Below, piece by piece: positions 1 to 13,400 of a stretch of DNA of 64,000 bases (positions are counted from its first letter, which is position 1; the number at the start of each line of letters is the position of its first letter). Under the pieces are notes generated by a model. It did no database searches. It was not told the DNA's origin and was given only the letters and a program-made list of their open reading frames with translations. The DNA lies in the NCBI GenBank assembly GCA_958510825.1, contig OY294054.1, positions 12,106,019-12,170,018 of the forward strand, given 5' to 3'. Position numbers and translations under genes: made by a program. The DNA comes from Brachypterus glaber (lineage: Eukaryota > Arthropoda > Insecta > Coleoptera > Kateretidae).

Positions 1-708
1 ATTAAGTGTTTTAAGTTTAGGTCATTTTCTTAAAATCGATGACCTTGGACTACTTTATAACCTTAATTTCGACTAATTATGACAAATTTCTAAAACCTGG
101 TACGCCATATCTCACTATGAATGCAAGACCACCATAACTCAAAAAAAAAACTTTGGTATGGTTTGTTTTGTACCTTTGTACCTGATGAAGGTCCAAAATG
201 ATCAAAATTTGCGTTACGTAATACTTGAATGTTCCCAAAAGTAATTTACGTATTTTTTTTAGCCTGTGTAGTTTGTATATTGTAAAATGTATATTTTAGA
301 ATGCGAAGCATTAGATATCTCCAGGACTTGTTAATAAATAAATCACACATTGCAGTTATTATTGATATTTATTCCCAAGGAGTTCATGAAATAACTGGCT
401 GACTGGAAAGCAACCCTCAAAGTTGTGCAGTGTTCAATAGTATAATGCGCATGGCGCAAATACGCTGAAACTACAGTGTATGCTCTGAAAAACCATGCAA
501 AAAAATCATTTAATCAAAACAAAACCTATTCACCTAAAAAATAAATAATATTATAAATAAAACAAGACTTTAATTAGCGATTTAAGTAAAATAAGTAAAT
601 AAAATGATTATAGTTTATACAATTTTGAGGTAAAATAAACAAATAACATAAATATTTAACAAGATGTATAAGAATATGTAAATAACCATATCTAAATGTT
701 ATTAATAA
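1..708. other. Upstream of bun: no gene seen; solo TIR-like end
   Basis: No coding exon is visible. Bases ~211-236 (GCGTTACGTAATACTTGAA, then TGTTCCC) match the end of the TTACGTAA foldback family found at 22.4, 24.4-24.9 and 55.8-55.98 kb, so a decayed element end lies here. The bun 5' UTR probably includes the bases just before 709; no promoter motif is convincing. Confidence 0.5.
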
Positions 709-1431
709 ATGGCTGGTTTACCATTAAAGCTTAAACAAGGGACAGTAATCCACCGTACAACAAGTGAAACTTTAAGGTTAAGTGATTGTGAAGTATTATC
801 AAACCATAATCAAATTCGTGTTCAAAACCCTACCAGAAAAAAGTCTCAACAAACCTCCCCCAGCTGTTCCTTTCAAATAACCGGAGTCAGCCTAACGAGA
901 TACGATCTTGGGGAAGACTCAGCTGATGACCTGGACGAGTCCCATACTGATGACATCTCCAGGGTAACAGACAATGAAACACCCAGTTTTTCGGAAGACT
1001 CCAGGGACATCGATGACCATCAAATCCAGATACCTATACCTACTCAACAAAAAAGTACTGAAAAAAACGATAATAATCTAGGCCGCTTTAAAGTAGTTAA
1101 AATTGAATCAATCGCACCATTTTCCAGGGGAAGATGGACTTGTTTTGATTATTTGGATCAGTCCGAAACGTCAAAAGTTTCGTATGTATATACAGGTTAC
1201 AAAACGCATAATTTCGAAGAAAACTCGTCAAAAAATGTGAATTTTTGGGGAAATAATCAAGAATCGTTTGTGATTCAAGGAAATTATTTGATCCATGATA
1301 ACTATTCTTATAAGGGTAAAAATAGATTAAGGACTTCGTGCCCTGTATCGCCTAGTTTTTCCAATCCTGATTTTTCAAGGAATACCATTTTTCATTCAGC
1401 TAGTACTGCATTTCGGACAGAAAGTGTACAG
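709..1431 (+). CDS. bun: bun coding exon 1 (start exon, 241 codons)
   Basis: Starts at ATG 709 and ends with a CAG codon before the donor GTAAGAATT at 1432, phase 0. It encodes both conserved N-terminal motifs typical of long TSC22D isoforms. The middle is acidic and Ser-rich and probably disordered. The frame stays open past the donor to 1476, but that tail is intronic. Confidence 0.92.
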
Positions 1432-4400
1432 GTAAGAATTCAAACAATTATTTGTCAATTACCCTCAATTTATTAAAAATTAAATTGGGTCATACCCTAC
1501 ATTTTTAACTCTACAATCATTAAACTATGGCGTATATAAATAATTTAAATATTGTACTTACAAAATTTATTTTTATAATATTGCATGAATCGATAAGGTG
1601 TCTGTCTGTCTGTCTCTCCTTCCAGAAGTGTTTTTCATACCTCCCAAACATGCACGTCAAGAACCTGGGTCTGCTGATAAGAAAAGTCCGAAACCCCAAA
1701 TGTTTTTTAAATTTTTTACAAAAATGGCGAAGGCGCCACCATTCAAAACTTAACGCGCTTAAATATGATCTTTCCAGTTAATAAAACAGGCTAGCAATAA
1801 ATAACAAGCCGTAAAGATATGTAATGCTACGCATTCCTTTATATACTATTCACAGTATATAGTATATTCCATTTTCCTAAATACCTACAAAAAAAAATAA
1901 TTTTCAAAAAATAAAAAATAAAAAAATTTATAATATATAAGATCTTTTTTTTGAAAAACAAAAAAAAAATTAAAAAAAAAAACATTTTTAAAAAAATTTA
2001 AAAATTAATAAAAGATAAAAAAAATTGTTGAAAATTACATTTTTTATTTTTGTAAAAAAATAACTCCCCATAACTTTTTTGTTTTTGTAGGGATAACTTT
2101 TAAACCTTTCCGCTCCAGCCGGGTTTTCAAGGTACAGGTCCCCACACCAGATTAAAATGTATATGGAAAATCCCTTAAACAAATATCCAACTGTGGATAT
2201 TGTGGTATATGCATAGGTGGATACAATGGAGCGGAAGGGGTTAAAATTGGTTAAATTGATCCTTATAATAAAAGTAATTTTTACTGAAAAAGTTACGTTA
2301 ATCGGAATTTTCTTTCAGATTTTAACCCCCTATAACTTTTTTTGTTTTTGGGGGATTACTTTCAAAATTAGTAGAATCCTTACAATAAAAGTAATTTTTT
2401 ATGAAGCTGAAGTTTGCAACGTTTTTTTGCATCGAAAATTCAAATATATTAAAGCACTTATCCCATAACACGTTTTTAGCGCACTAGTACTTTATAAAAA
2501 CCGCCGCAAGCGGCTTGTTTTCTAAACTTGTACTCGTGCGCTAAAAACGTATGTTATGAAACTAGTACTTTAATACACTATTTGAATTTTCGATGCAAAA
2601 AAAACGTTGCAAACTTCAGCTTCATAATTTTTTCTGAAAAAGTTACGTTAATCGGAATCTTTTTGATTTTTTTTTTAAGTTTAACCCCCTATAACTTTTT
2701 TGTTTTTGTGGGGATTTAAAAACAATAGGGATATTGCCCTCGTAGAACTTAATTTTTCCTGAAAATTTTAAGAATTTTTTTTCTGAAAATTCGAAACTAC
2801 CGAACTAATAACTCTTCTTTCTAGAATACGCATACCGTTAAAATAAAGTATCGCCAACATCTCGGTTTATTTGTAAACAAATAGCAGGTATATTTAGGCC
2901 TAAACAATAAAAGTTACCAGTAACTGGTATTGTTGTCTCTGTTAGAACAAAGATGTGCGAGTAAGACAGACGAATGTTTATGTTGCCGACGTTTTTGTCA
3001 GATTTAACGAATGAAATGCCTATTCTAGAGAGAGAGTTATTAGTTCGTTGACTATAGTATAGTTAGAATTTATTCTAGCGCAGGCGCTGTGAATAGTATA
3101 ATAAGAATTAATAAATTAAAAGGAAGCTATAATAATGCTAAGTCCTTTAACACCATACTACATTGTATGGTGTTAAAGGACTTTGATATTAATTGATAGT
3201 AGGGTATTTCAAAACACTGGACGTTTGTCTCAGGAGATAAAAATATAGAGAATCGGATTTTTTTTTTAAATTTTTAAAGAAAGTATGTGCTTTCTAGAAT
3301 TTTTAAATATTCGTTTTTCTTTTTTAGAAACCTAGTGGATTAGATAATATGGATACGAGCAAAAGTGAAGCGGAGGCTGAAGATTCATTACAATCAAATC
3401 CGTAAGTTTTTTTTTCAATTAACTGGAGTCTGAAAAGTTCGTATGTTTAATACAGGGTTATTCAGAAATAAGTTCGAGAAATTTAAGATGTGATTCTACT
3501 TTAAAAAATATGAAAAAAAGTTCCTATAAAGGTTGGTCCTGAAATGAGCCCTAAGGGAGCTGTGGCCCTTCGAAGATGGACATATTGAATGGGGAACAAA
3601 AAAAGCACCAATAAAATTTTAATGCTGCAGGGCGATTCTTCATTTAAAACTAAGCAAAAAAGTATTCTTTACCAAAACACCTAAATTTAATATTAAGGGA
3701 GAAATAGGCTTTCAAGTAACAAAAAGTAACATTTTTAGGGGCACAAAATGTTACTTCCTCTTGGGGTAAAAAAGCTTCTGGATACATTCAAAAAAATAAA
3801 TTATGTAAAGGCGAACCCAGAGATTCAAAATTTTGCTACTTTTTGTGTATATTAAAAACAAAATATTTAAATTTTTCTATGCATTAGAAACCACCCAACA
3901 TATAAAAAAAGTACGTAATTTTTATTTCTTTAATAATATTTATTCTCGTTTATTTCTTTAATAATATTTATTCCCGTTTATTAAAAAAACGCAATTTTGG
4001 ATTACTCAGTATAGAATGTGATCCAAGTCAACCCCCTCTTAACTTTTGAACATTCAAATAAAATAACTCAAACTATCTATATACAGCCTGTTCCAGAACT
4101 CGCGTACCGAAATTTAAGAGGTGATTCTACATCCAAAAATATGAAAAAAAGTTTCTATAAAGGTTGGTCCGGAAATGAGCCCTAAGGGAGCTACGGCCCT
4201 TCGAAGATGACGTATTGAATGGGGAACAAAAAAAGCACCAATAAAATTTTAATGCTGCAGGGTGATTCTTCATTTAAAACTGAGCAAAAAAGTATTATAC
4301 ACCAAAACACCTAAATTTAATATTAAAGGAGTAATAGACTTTTAAAAAGTAACGTTTTTGGTGGCACAAAATGTTACTTCCTCTTAATTGCATTTTTTTT

Positions 4401-7400
4401 TGATAACGGTTGCTCCTACAGTGTTACACTATATGATATTTTATATGTATTTTTACTCTAGAAATCTATATTTTTTACAACAAATCCAAAAAACATACAC
4501 ATAGAAAAGTTTGGGGCAAAAATGTTTTAAGCCTCATATATTTTGTCCGTCTGGGCACGCCTCTGGATAAATTAAAAAAATAAATTAACATAAACTTATT
4601 GCCCTTATTAATACTAGTATACGTGCAAACGCTCGTCGCTCTAGCTTAAAGGGTTCAAGAGTTATTAATTAAAAACCTTATTTTTATTACAATTTTAAAG
4701 AGCCGTAGCTTTCTTAGGACTCATTTCCGGACCAACCTCACGGTATCGCATTCTTATGTACTATGCATGTTATGCGAGGCTGTGGATATGCCTTAACATA
4801 AGAATGCGATGCCGTGATTGGTTGCAAGATACATGACGACACATCAAGCCAATCATAGCATCGCATTCTTATGTACTATGCTTGTTATGCAAGTCTCTGG
4901 ATAGGTCCTTACCCCCCTATTTATAAATACGTAATGCTAGCAGCCATAACTAACACTAATAACAATTTTGGGTAAAAAAAACAAACCGTTTTTGTTGTTT
5001 CTTTAGTTCAAACATTCTAGTGTGCTAAGCTAGAAATTTTCAGTATATATAGATAAGATACTTATTAGGGTGGTCCCTAACAAATTGATTTATAGAGACG
5101 CCTTTTAAATTGATTCGCAATTATTTTTCAAAACATTATATATTTTTTTTTATTTTTTCGAAAATATTTTATTTTAAAAAATATATTTGACGGCTCTATT
5201 CCAATTCCAATTTTCCAGTTATTTTGGAATTAAAAAAAAAAACTAAAAATGCAGTCTTTGTTTTAATTTCTTTTGTTGAATTTTTATTTTTTATTTTTGT
5301 TGGCAGCAGCATCCCAAAATCCCTAAGTGTAGAATTTTGAAATGTTAAATATGGTATTTAATAAACCTGTACTTTCTATTCCTAGTATTCCCGATATATT
5401 CAACCATAAACATTTTCATCAAAATATCTATTAAAGGCTTGCAGACTAAAACTTGAAATTTAACCTTAACCTCACAGATAAAAGCTTTTATGAATTTAAG
5501 AGTAGATTTAGAGTAGATTTAAAGCGGATAAGTAAGTAGTTTACAAGATCAATACTTTTATCCCCCTTAAACTTTATACTTTTTTTTAGGGTAACTTGAG
5601 GTGCTGAATCTACTTTAAAAATATCGGGTCCTTTTAAGAGATAATCCGTCATTTGTATTTTCTTGTCGTCCAAACCTTGGTATTCGGCCTTCGGTTAAAT
5701 AGTTTATTTTTAGCCAATAAAATTACAAACCATTTTTTAAATTTTTTCGAGCGGCTGACCGCAAGGAAATCTTTTGTACAAGCCAAAGGAACTCAGGAGG
5801 AACTCTGGAGGAACTCCGAGGAACTCCGAGGAACTCTGGAGGAACTCCGGAGGAACTACGAGGAACTCCGAGGAACTCTGAGGAACTCTGGAGAAACTCC
5901 GAAGGAACCCAGAGGAACTCTTTGCAAAAAGAAACTCTTTTGTACAAATTTCAGACGCGGTCTGAAACAATTATTATTTATTACCCATGCGGATTAACGT
6001 TTTTATTTTCAAACTAGATGAGCCGTTACAAACACCTTATCAAAACATCCTACCTGTGTATTGGTAGAAACCGCCAGGGATAAAAATTAAAGATTTTTTT
6101 CCTGAAGGTATTTTGGGGCGCCAATTTTTATTTTGAAAGGGCGCCAAGGGGGCGTCAAGTTTGGTAGAAACCGTCAGGGACAAAGCTTTTCTTTCTTGAA
6201 TGTAAATTGGGGGCGCCATTCCTATTGGAAGGGGCGCCAAGTTTGGTAGTAACCGTCAGGGACAAAGCTTTTTTTATTATATTTTTTTGGGCGCCAACTT
6301 CCTTTTTTGTAGGGGCGCCAAGTTTAGTTGAAACCGTCAGGGACAAAGCTTTTTTTTTGAGGGAGCCTTATTGGCAGTAGTGCTTGCACAGCGGTAGTTT
6401 CTACGGCTTATTTGCCAAAAATTACCCCTTCCAGAGATGAACTCTTAAGGAACACAGGAGGAACTCCCAAGGAAATCTGGAGGAACTCCGGAGGAACTCC
6501 GAGGAACTCCGAAGGAACTCTGAGGAAATCTTTGCAAAAAGGAACTCTTTTGTACAAATTTCAGACGCGGTCAGCCCCTCGATTTTTTTTCAATGGATTT
6601 CAATTAGGTATTTAATAAAGATATAAAAATTTATATTATTGGAGTTTTAACTCTTTTAAGGCTTTATATTTTAACAGATATAAAATTATAATTTCATAAA
6701 GGAAAAGTAAAAAAAAAAAATAAAATAAATAAATATTTTATTAACTTCTAATAAAATTATAAGAATTTTTATTTTGTTTAGCTTATGGCATTATTGCCGG
6801 GGAGACCCACCGAAGTGGGTAGTTCCGGCGCCTGTTGCATCTTTAACCCTGTTTTAGGTAGCGATGCCTGCTAATCCAGGGGGACCGACGGCTTAATGTG
6901 CCCTCCGAAGCACATGGTTAAGGTGGAATTTTTATTAAAAGAATACTAACCCTTTTTTTATCAAAACTATTCGGCCGAATATTTGGTACTCGGCATCAAG
7001 CCGAATTTTATTTCCATTTTTATTTTTTAAACGAGATGCGTAAAAATATGTCAGGTAATTGTATCAAAGCCAAGAATGATTTATATTTAAAACAAACTAA
7101 CAAAATGAAAATATTTTTATTATATTGATAAATATTTTTTAAATATACACAAGTAAACCAAAATAAGTATTGATTTAAAGATTTTTTATTAATATCTAAA
7201 TATAGTATATTAACGGGTTAAAGATTTAATTTTTTTGGAAACCTGTCACGTTTTTTAATAGTTTTATCAAGTTGATGTTGAATTAAAATTTGATTTTCTA
7301 TGTATGACTTCCTATATATTTTGGTACGGACAAGTATACTACCCTATAGGGCATAGAATTTTGAAAAAAACATTAATAGAACCATGATTTTTAAATATAG

Positions 7401-10400
7401 AAAAAAAATTAAGTTTTAAAAGTTCCCATCATTAGTTCGTTGCCCACCCGTTGGCAAACTCACATTGGGCCTACATACTAACATCAACCGCCCTAAGGCC
7501 GCATACCACGGGCCAATGTGTGCAAAACTTGCATTGGTCCTACATTGGCTTCCCGAAGGAACCTTTAAAGCCAACTATAATTTCGATCGTAAAATCGTAC
7601 ATTGGCCAATCTAAGGCCTCAGTCTTGTCAACCCATGAACCTTGGCCAACCTAAGGTCAATGATAAATTTCCAACTTGAAAATTGAAAAATTTTTCGTTG
7701 GCCCTCCGTGGTAAAAATTTTGTGAACTTTTAAATATGGCCGCCGAGGAGGCGCGCCGCTGAAGTTGTTGATTGAAATTAAGAAATATAACTTTTCTGTC
7801 GCAGGCATGTGTAATAAAAAAAGTGAATTGAAAAGACATTTATCAGTTATATACTATTTCAGTTTTTAATAATTGTTTTTAGCATTCGTAACTTCAACGT
7901 GATTTAAAGGGTAAAGAAAAAAATAGCCTCTTATACAAGAAAAGCTGTCAGAAACAATATCTCGCAAATATGCCCACACAAATAAATTATGCAACTGCTT
8001 TTAATTGCTTTTGGGAAAATTTATTTTTATTCGGGAATGGTCTAAAACGTCGAGAAATGTGAAAAAAACGTGGTCAAAGATTTTGACTTTTCGGCGAAGA
8101 TTTCAATACATCGGCACTCTTAGTAGCACTAAGTGCCGATGTAAAAGGAGGGTGTACTTTGGTCTTGTAACACCCGGTATATTTTTCTCAAAAAATATTT
8201 TTTTTTTCCATATTTTTAGTCTTTCTTTCAAAAGGAGACGCATCGTTTTTTTAGCAGCAGATTTTTTTTATAAAAACTGACTACTTATAGAATCCTAAGA
8301 AACTACTATTTTGTTGGCAACAATATTTTCTCACGGGTCATTTTTCTTTGTGTAAGTTTACGTTATCAGGATAACTCTATAGTGAAAGCACACGGCTCTA
8401 CGTCGCGCATCCTGGTCAATACGCGAGACGCAGTCGCTAAAAAGCTCTTAAACTCAGTGCATATAACTCAAAAGGTTTCACTTCACATCTGAATATTGTG
8501 ATGAAAATGTAACATTTCCACAATGGCCACAAGCCATCAAATTGTTGAAAACAGTTCAAAAAATGGGCAGTTGGCCTGTAACTGCGATATTGCTGTTATT
8601 TCGTCGGAGCTACCCCTCATTGTTACCGACCTCAATTTTAATGAAAACACTTTTTTTGCTGTTTACTGTTTTATCAGAAACTTTGTCGGGTAAGTCCAAA
8701 AACAACAATTTTATAACTAACTTAACTTTAATTAAAAAATATATAAATTAATTTAATTTAAAAAAATAACAGTTAATTGAGTGTAATTTTTCTTAAATTG
8801 TTTCTCGGATCTACCCCTTAATTTACCAATCTAATTTTCAATTGTAATTTTTTAATTCAATTTTTACTTTTTTTAAATATTTGTTATTTTTTGTGGATAT
8901 TAAATTATTTCTTTGGATTTTTACTAAAACTTTTATTTTACCAAAATTAACTCTTTATTTTTAAATTTATTTTTTAACATTATTGTTCGTGGGATTATTC
9001 AATAAATATTTTTTTCAATTTTAACAGTCACTTTGTCACTTCATATTTGACTATTGCAACGTATTCAATATATTGCAATAATTAATAAATTTTAACACTT
9101 TTACAATGGCCACAAGCCATCAAATTGTTGAAAAGTTTACAAAATGGGCAGTTGGTATGTAACTGCGATATTAAAGTTATTTCGTCATTGTTACCTACCT
9201 CAATTTTAATGAACACTTTTTTTGCTGTTTATTGTTTTATCAGAAACGTTGTCGGGTAAGTCCAGAAACAACTAACTAACTTTAATTTAAAAAAGATAAT
9301 AATTAAAAAAAATATATTTAAATAAAATAATTTTAGTGTTTTTTTATGAATTGTTGCTTCTTAATGTTTAAACACTTTTTTGATGTTATTTTATTAGAAA
9401 CATTTTTCGGACCAAAAATAACAACTTTGGAACTAATTTTTTACTTAAATGCATTGTTATTTTTTTTAATTGTCACATTTTTAAATTGTTATTATACTAT
9501 TCACAGCGCAAGCGCTAGAATAGTATTATACGGTAGTTTCGAATTTCCCAAAATAGCCAAAAAATGTCCTGTTGCTGTTTACTGTTTTATCAGAAACTTT
9601 GTCGGGTAAGTCCAAAAACAACAATTTTATAACTAACTTAACTTTAATTAAAAAATATATAAATTAATTTAATTTAAAAAAATAACAGTTAATTGAGTGT
9701 AATTTTTCTTAAATTGTTTCTCGGATCTACCCCTTAATTTACCAATCTAATTTTCAATTGTAATTTTTTAATTCAATTTTTACTTTTTTTAAATATTTGT
9801 TATTTTTTGTGGATATTAAATTATTTCTTTGGATTTTTACTAAAACTTTTATTTTACCAAAATTAACTCTTTATTTTTAAATTTATTTTTTAACATTATT
9901 GTTCGTGGGATTATTCAATAAATATTTTTTTCAATTTTAACAGTCACTTTGTCACTTCATATTTGACTATTGCAACGTATTCAATATATTGCAATAATTA
10001 ATAAATTTTAACACTTTTACAATGGCCACAAGCCATCAAATTGTTGAAAAGTTTACAAAATGGGCAGTTGGTATGTAACTGCGATATTAAAGTTATTTCG
10101 TCATTGTTACCTACCTCAATTTTAATGAACACTTTTTTTGCTGTTTATTGTTTTATCAGAAACGTTGTCGGGTAAGTCCAGAAACAACTAACTAACTTTA
10201 ATTTAAAAAAGATAATAATTAAAAAAAATATATTTAAATAAAATAATTTTAGTGTTTTTTTATGAATTGTTGCTTCTTAATGTTTAAACACTTTTTTGAT
10301 GTTATTTTATTAGAAACATTTTTCGGACCAAAAATAACAACTTTGGAACTAATTTTTTACTTAAATGCATTGTTATTTTTTTTAATTGTCACATTTTTAA

Positions 10401-13400
10401 ATTGTTATTATACTATTCACAGCGCAAGCGCTAGAATAGTATTATACGGTAGTTTCGAATTTCCCAAAATAGCCAAAAAATGTCCTAGACAAAAAAATTG
10501 TTGGATACAAGTGTGTTGAAAAGATAAAAAACTTTTAAAATATCCGTCTGTCTGTCTGCCGATCCAAATGGGAAAGGAAAAAAGAAAATAAAAAAAATTG
10601 TTAAAAAAGGTTTTTTTTATTATTTTTTAATTTATATTTGGGAAAATGCAATATACTATTTACTGTGAATAGTATATAATGCAATGTGTAGCATTGCACA
10701 TCTTCATGGTTTATTTTTTTAAATTATTTTTTAAAATATTTCTTATTTTAAAGATTTATTTTGCTATTTATTGTTTTATTAGAGACTTGAAAAAGCCAGA
10801 AAAAAAAGTCCAAACTTTTATTTTACTAAATATAATTGTTAATGTTTTAATATTACTTTGTGTCGGACTGGGCAGCCCGAGGCTGGTGAGATTTCTTAAA
10901 CGTGGTGGTCCCTCAAGTTCAGAACAGTTAGGATCATTACCTACAGATTTGGTTCCTTTTTTATAGGAATTACCCCATGTATTTTCTTTACAAACAAAAT
11001 CAGTCTGTACAAAGGGGCCCTCTGCATATGGTGGGCCTCGTGAGATTTTTTCATTATCTCACCTGTCCAATGGACAGTGTCTAGTCCGACACTGACAATA
11101 TTGTTCCTATGATTTTCATTTTTAATTATTTCTTTGGAACTACTTGTAATAACTATACCGATGTCAATTTTGATGAAATTACTTTTGTTGCGATTTAACT
11201 TCGCCGCCCCAAATTTTATTAAGCCCCCCCCCCCGAATCATATACCGGGCGTCCCAACTCTATTTACCCAGTGATTTTCTCGTAAACTAAAAGAGATAAT
11301 CAAGTTCTGGAAAAACCATTTTAAATAAGACAACTATCTTTTAGCATATATTTGAAACTTTCAGCTCTTGAAATGTGGGCAGGGGGCATAAAGGGACATT
11401 TTTTAGAATGGAAAGGGGGTCGATACATCATTTTAAAGCTTATAAAATTTACCATTTAACTATATATTTTTTAATTTTTTTAATAATTTTTTTTTGAGTT
11501 TAAAATGGGTATTTTTGTGAAAATTATTTTTATTGCAATTTTAAAGAGCCGTACCTCCCTTAGGACTAATTTCCGGAACAACCTTTATAGGAACTTTTTT
11601 TATATTTTTCACGTCTTAAATTTCTCGAACTTATTCCTGAATAACCCTGTATACCCCTGTATAGGGGGCACAACCCCCCCGTCAAATTTGGACCTGGTTA
11701 CGCCCCTGCCGGGACCAAAAAACAACAACTCACGAAAAATAAATCTTGCGTTCTTAGAATCGGTGCGCATGTGAGTATTTTTATAAAATTTAACAGAAAA
11801 CTGGGAAAAATATATTAAAATAATATAACTTTTTTTTAATACCTAAAGTCATTTTCCCATAGTACAAACATTTACACCAATTTTAGTGTCAGCACTGTCA
11901 TTTTTCGTATATTTTTTTCTCCGTGAATCGACAACAATTTTATAATTAATTTTTAATATTTAATCGTTTTAATTAATTTATGTATTATTTTTCGTGTCAT
12001 TTTTCATAAATTTATTAATGTACTAACAAAACAAATTTATAACAATTGGTTTATGGCCTGTGTGTTAAAAATATAAATTATAATTTTACTTATGAAAAAT
12101 AATTATGGTACTTAAATTACTTTTATATATATTACTGATACACTGATTCTAATGGGGCTGCCCATAAATTACGTCACATGAAAACTTCCAATTTCTGATC
12201 TCATCCCCCAAGTTATAGGACTCATTTTTTATTATATTTTTAGTCTTTTTTTTTTATTAATAAAAATTTATAGCTTATATGTAGTTTTTTTTACTTTTGA
12301 GCTATTTTTTCAACTTTAATCCTATTCTTTAACTACAGGTTTTAACCCAATAGTAGTGGCACCCAGGATTGAATTGGGGGGGAGCGAAGCAAAAAAAAAA
12401 TTAATTATTTTTATATTTATGTTTTGTACGAAAAATTCTTAAAATTAATGTTAAAAAAATAAAACGTCATTTACCTTTAATCAGACTAAATTTTTCTTGC
12501 GTAGTAATGGACGCTGCAAACCAATTTGACAATAAAAATGCCCCCCTGAAAAAACTAATGAAAAAATATAACCAAACTTTCTTAACAAAATTACTTACTC
12601 GTCTGAAAATGCCGACTGGGCATTTCGTGGGGGGTGGCTAACAGCCCCCTATATTAATGAAGGGAGCAAATTCGAATTAAAGCATTACTATTAAATATCT
12701 CATTAACTAATTTTACATAAAAAAATGTCATACAAACACCTAAACTAAATATTAAAGGGGTAATAGCCTTTTAAAAAGTAGCATTTTTAGCACATAATGT
12801 TACTCCCTCTTAATTGTATTTTTTTGAAAACGGTTGTTCCTACAGTGTTACACTATATGACATTTTTTATGTACTTTTACTCAAGGAATCCAAATATTTT
12901 ACAAAAAATTTAAAAAAAAATACACATAAAAAAGTTTGGGACAAGGACCTCATCAAAAAACGGTGGCCGTGATTCCGGCCGTTTGGATCAACTAAAAAAA
13001 CGGGATATTATTCAGTATTGAAGTCGCTATATGGAAGATTTTTTTTTGGCCAAAAAATAACAAAATAGCAGACGTGTTTCTTGAAAATTATTTAAAAAAA
13101 TTTGTGATACAAGTATGTTACCAAAAGTTCTCGCTCGGGAATGTTTTTGGTTAACATTGGGGTGCAGCAAGGGGGCAAATGGGAAAAAATCATTGTTTTT
13201 AGAAAAATTTGGGTAATAGGTTACTGAAATTGAATCTAATAATACATTTTTTCTAAGACCACCCCGAGGGGATGAGTGGGTAAATATTTTTAAATATTTT
13301 CAATATTTTCTTCAATGTTGGTATATAGAGGTTTTTGGGGTCGACGCAAATGAATCTGATAATAATTGTTTTCTAATTTCACCCCCTGAGGAGTGGGGGT

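Noticed and set aside
1527..1781. 84-aa frame after bun exon 1
   Set aside because: Intronic, contains a CTGTCTGT simple repeat and no splice signals in phase with bun.
5653..5997. 114-aa Glu/Leu/Arg-rich frame
   Set aside because: Pure minisatellite translation (GGAACTC units), with equally long frames on the other strand.
5787..6575. CRISPR-like array
   Set aside because: Units are contiguous or variable, without unique spacers, and the genome is eukaryotic. No cas genes.
9346..10519. Two identical ~85-aa frames starting MNCCFLMFKHFF
   Set aside because: Products of the 916-bp tandem duplication; A/T-rich hydrophobic codons, no domain.
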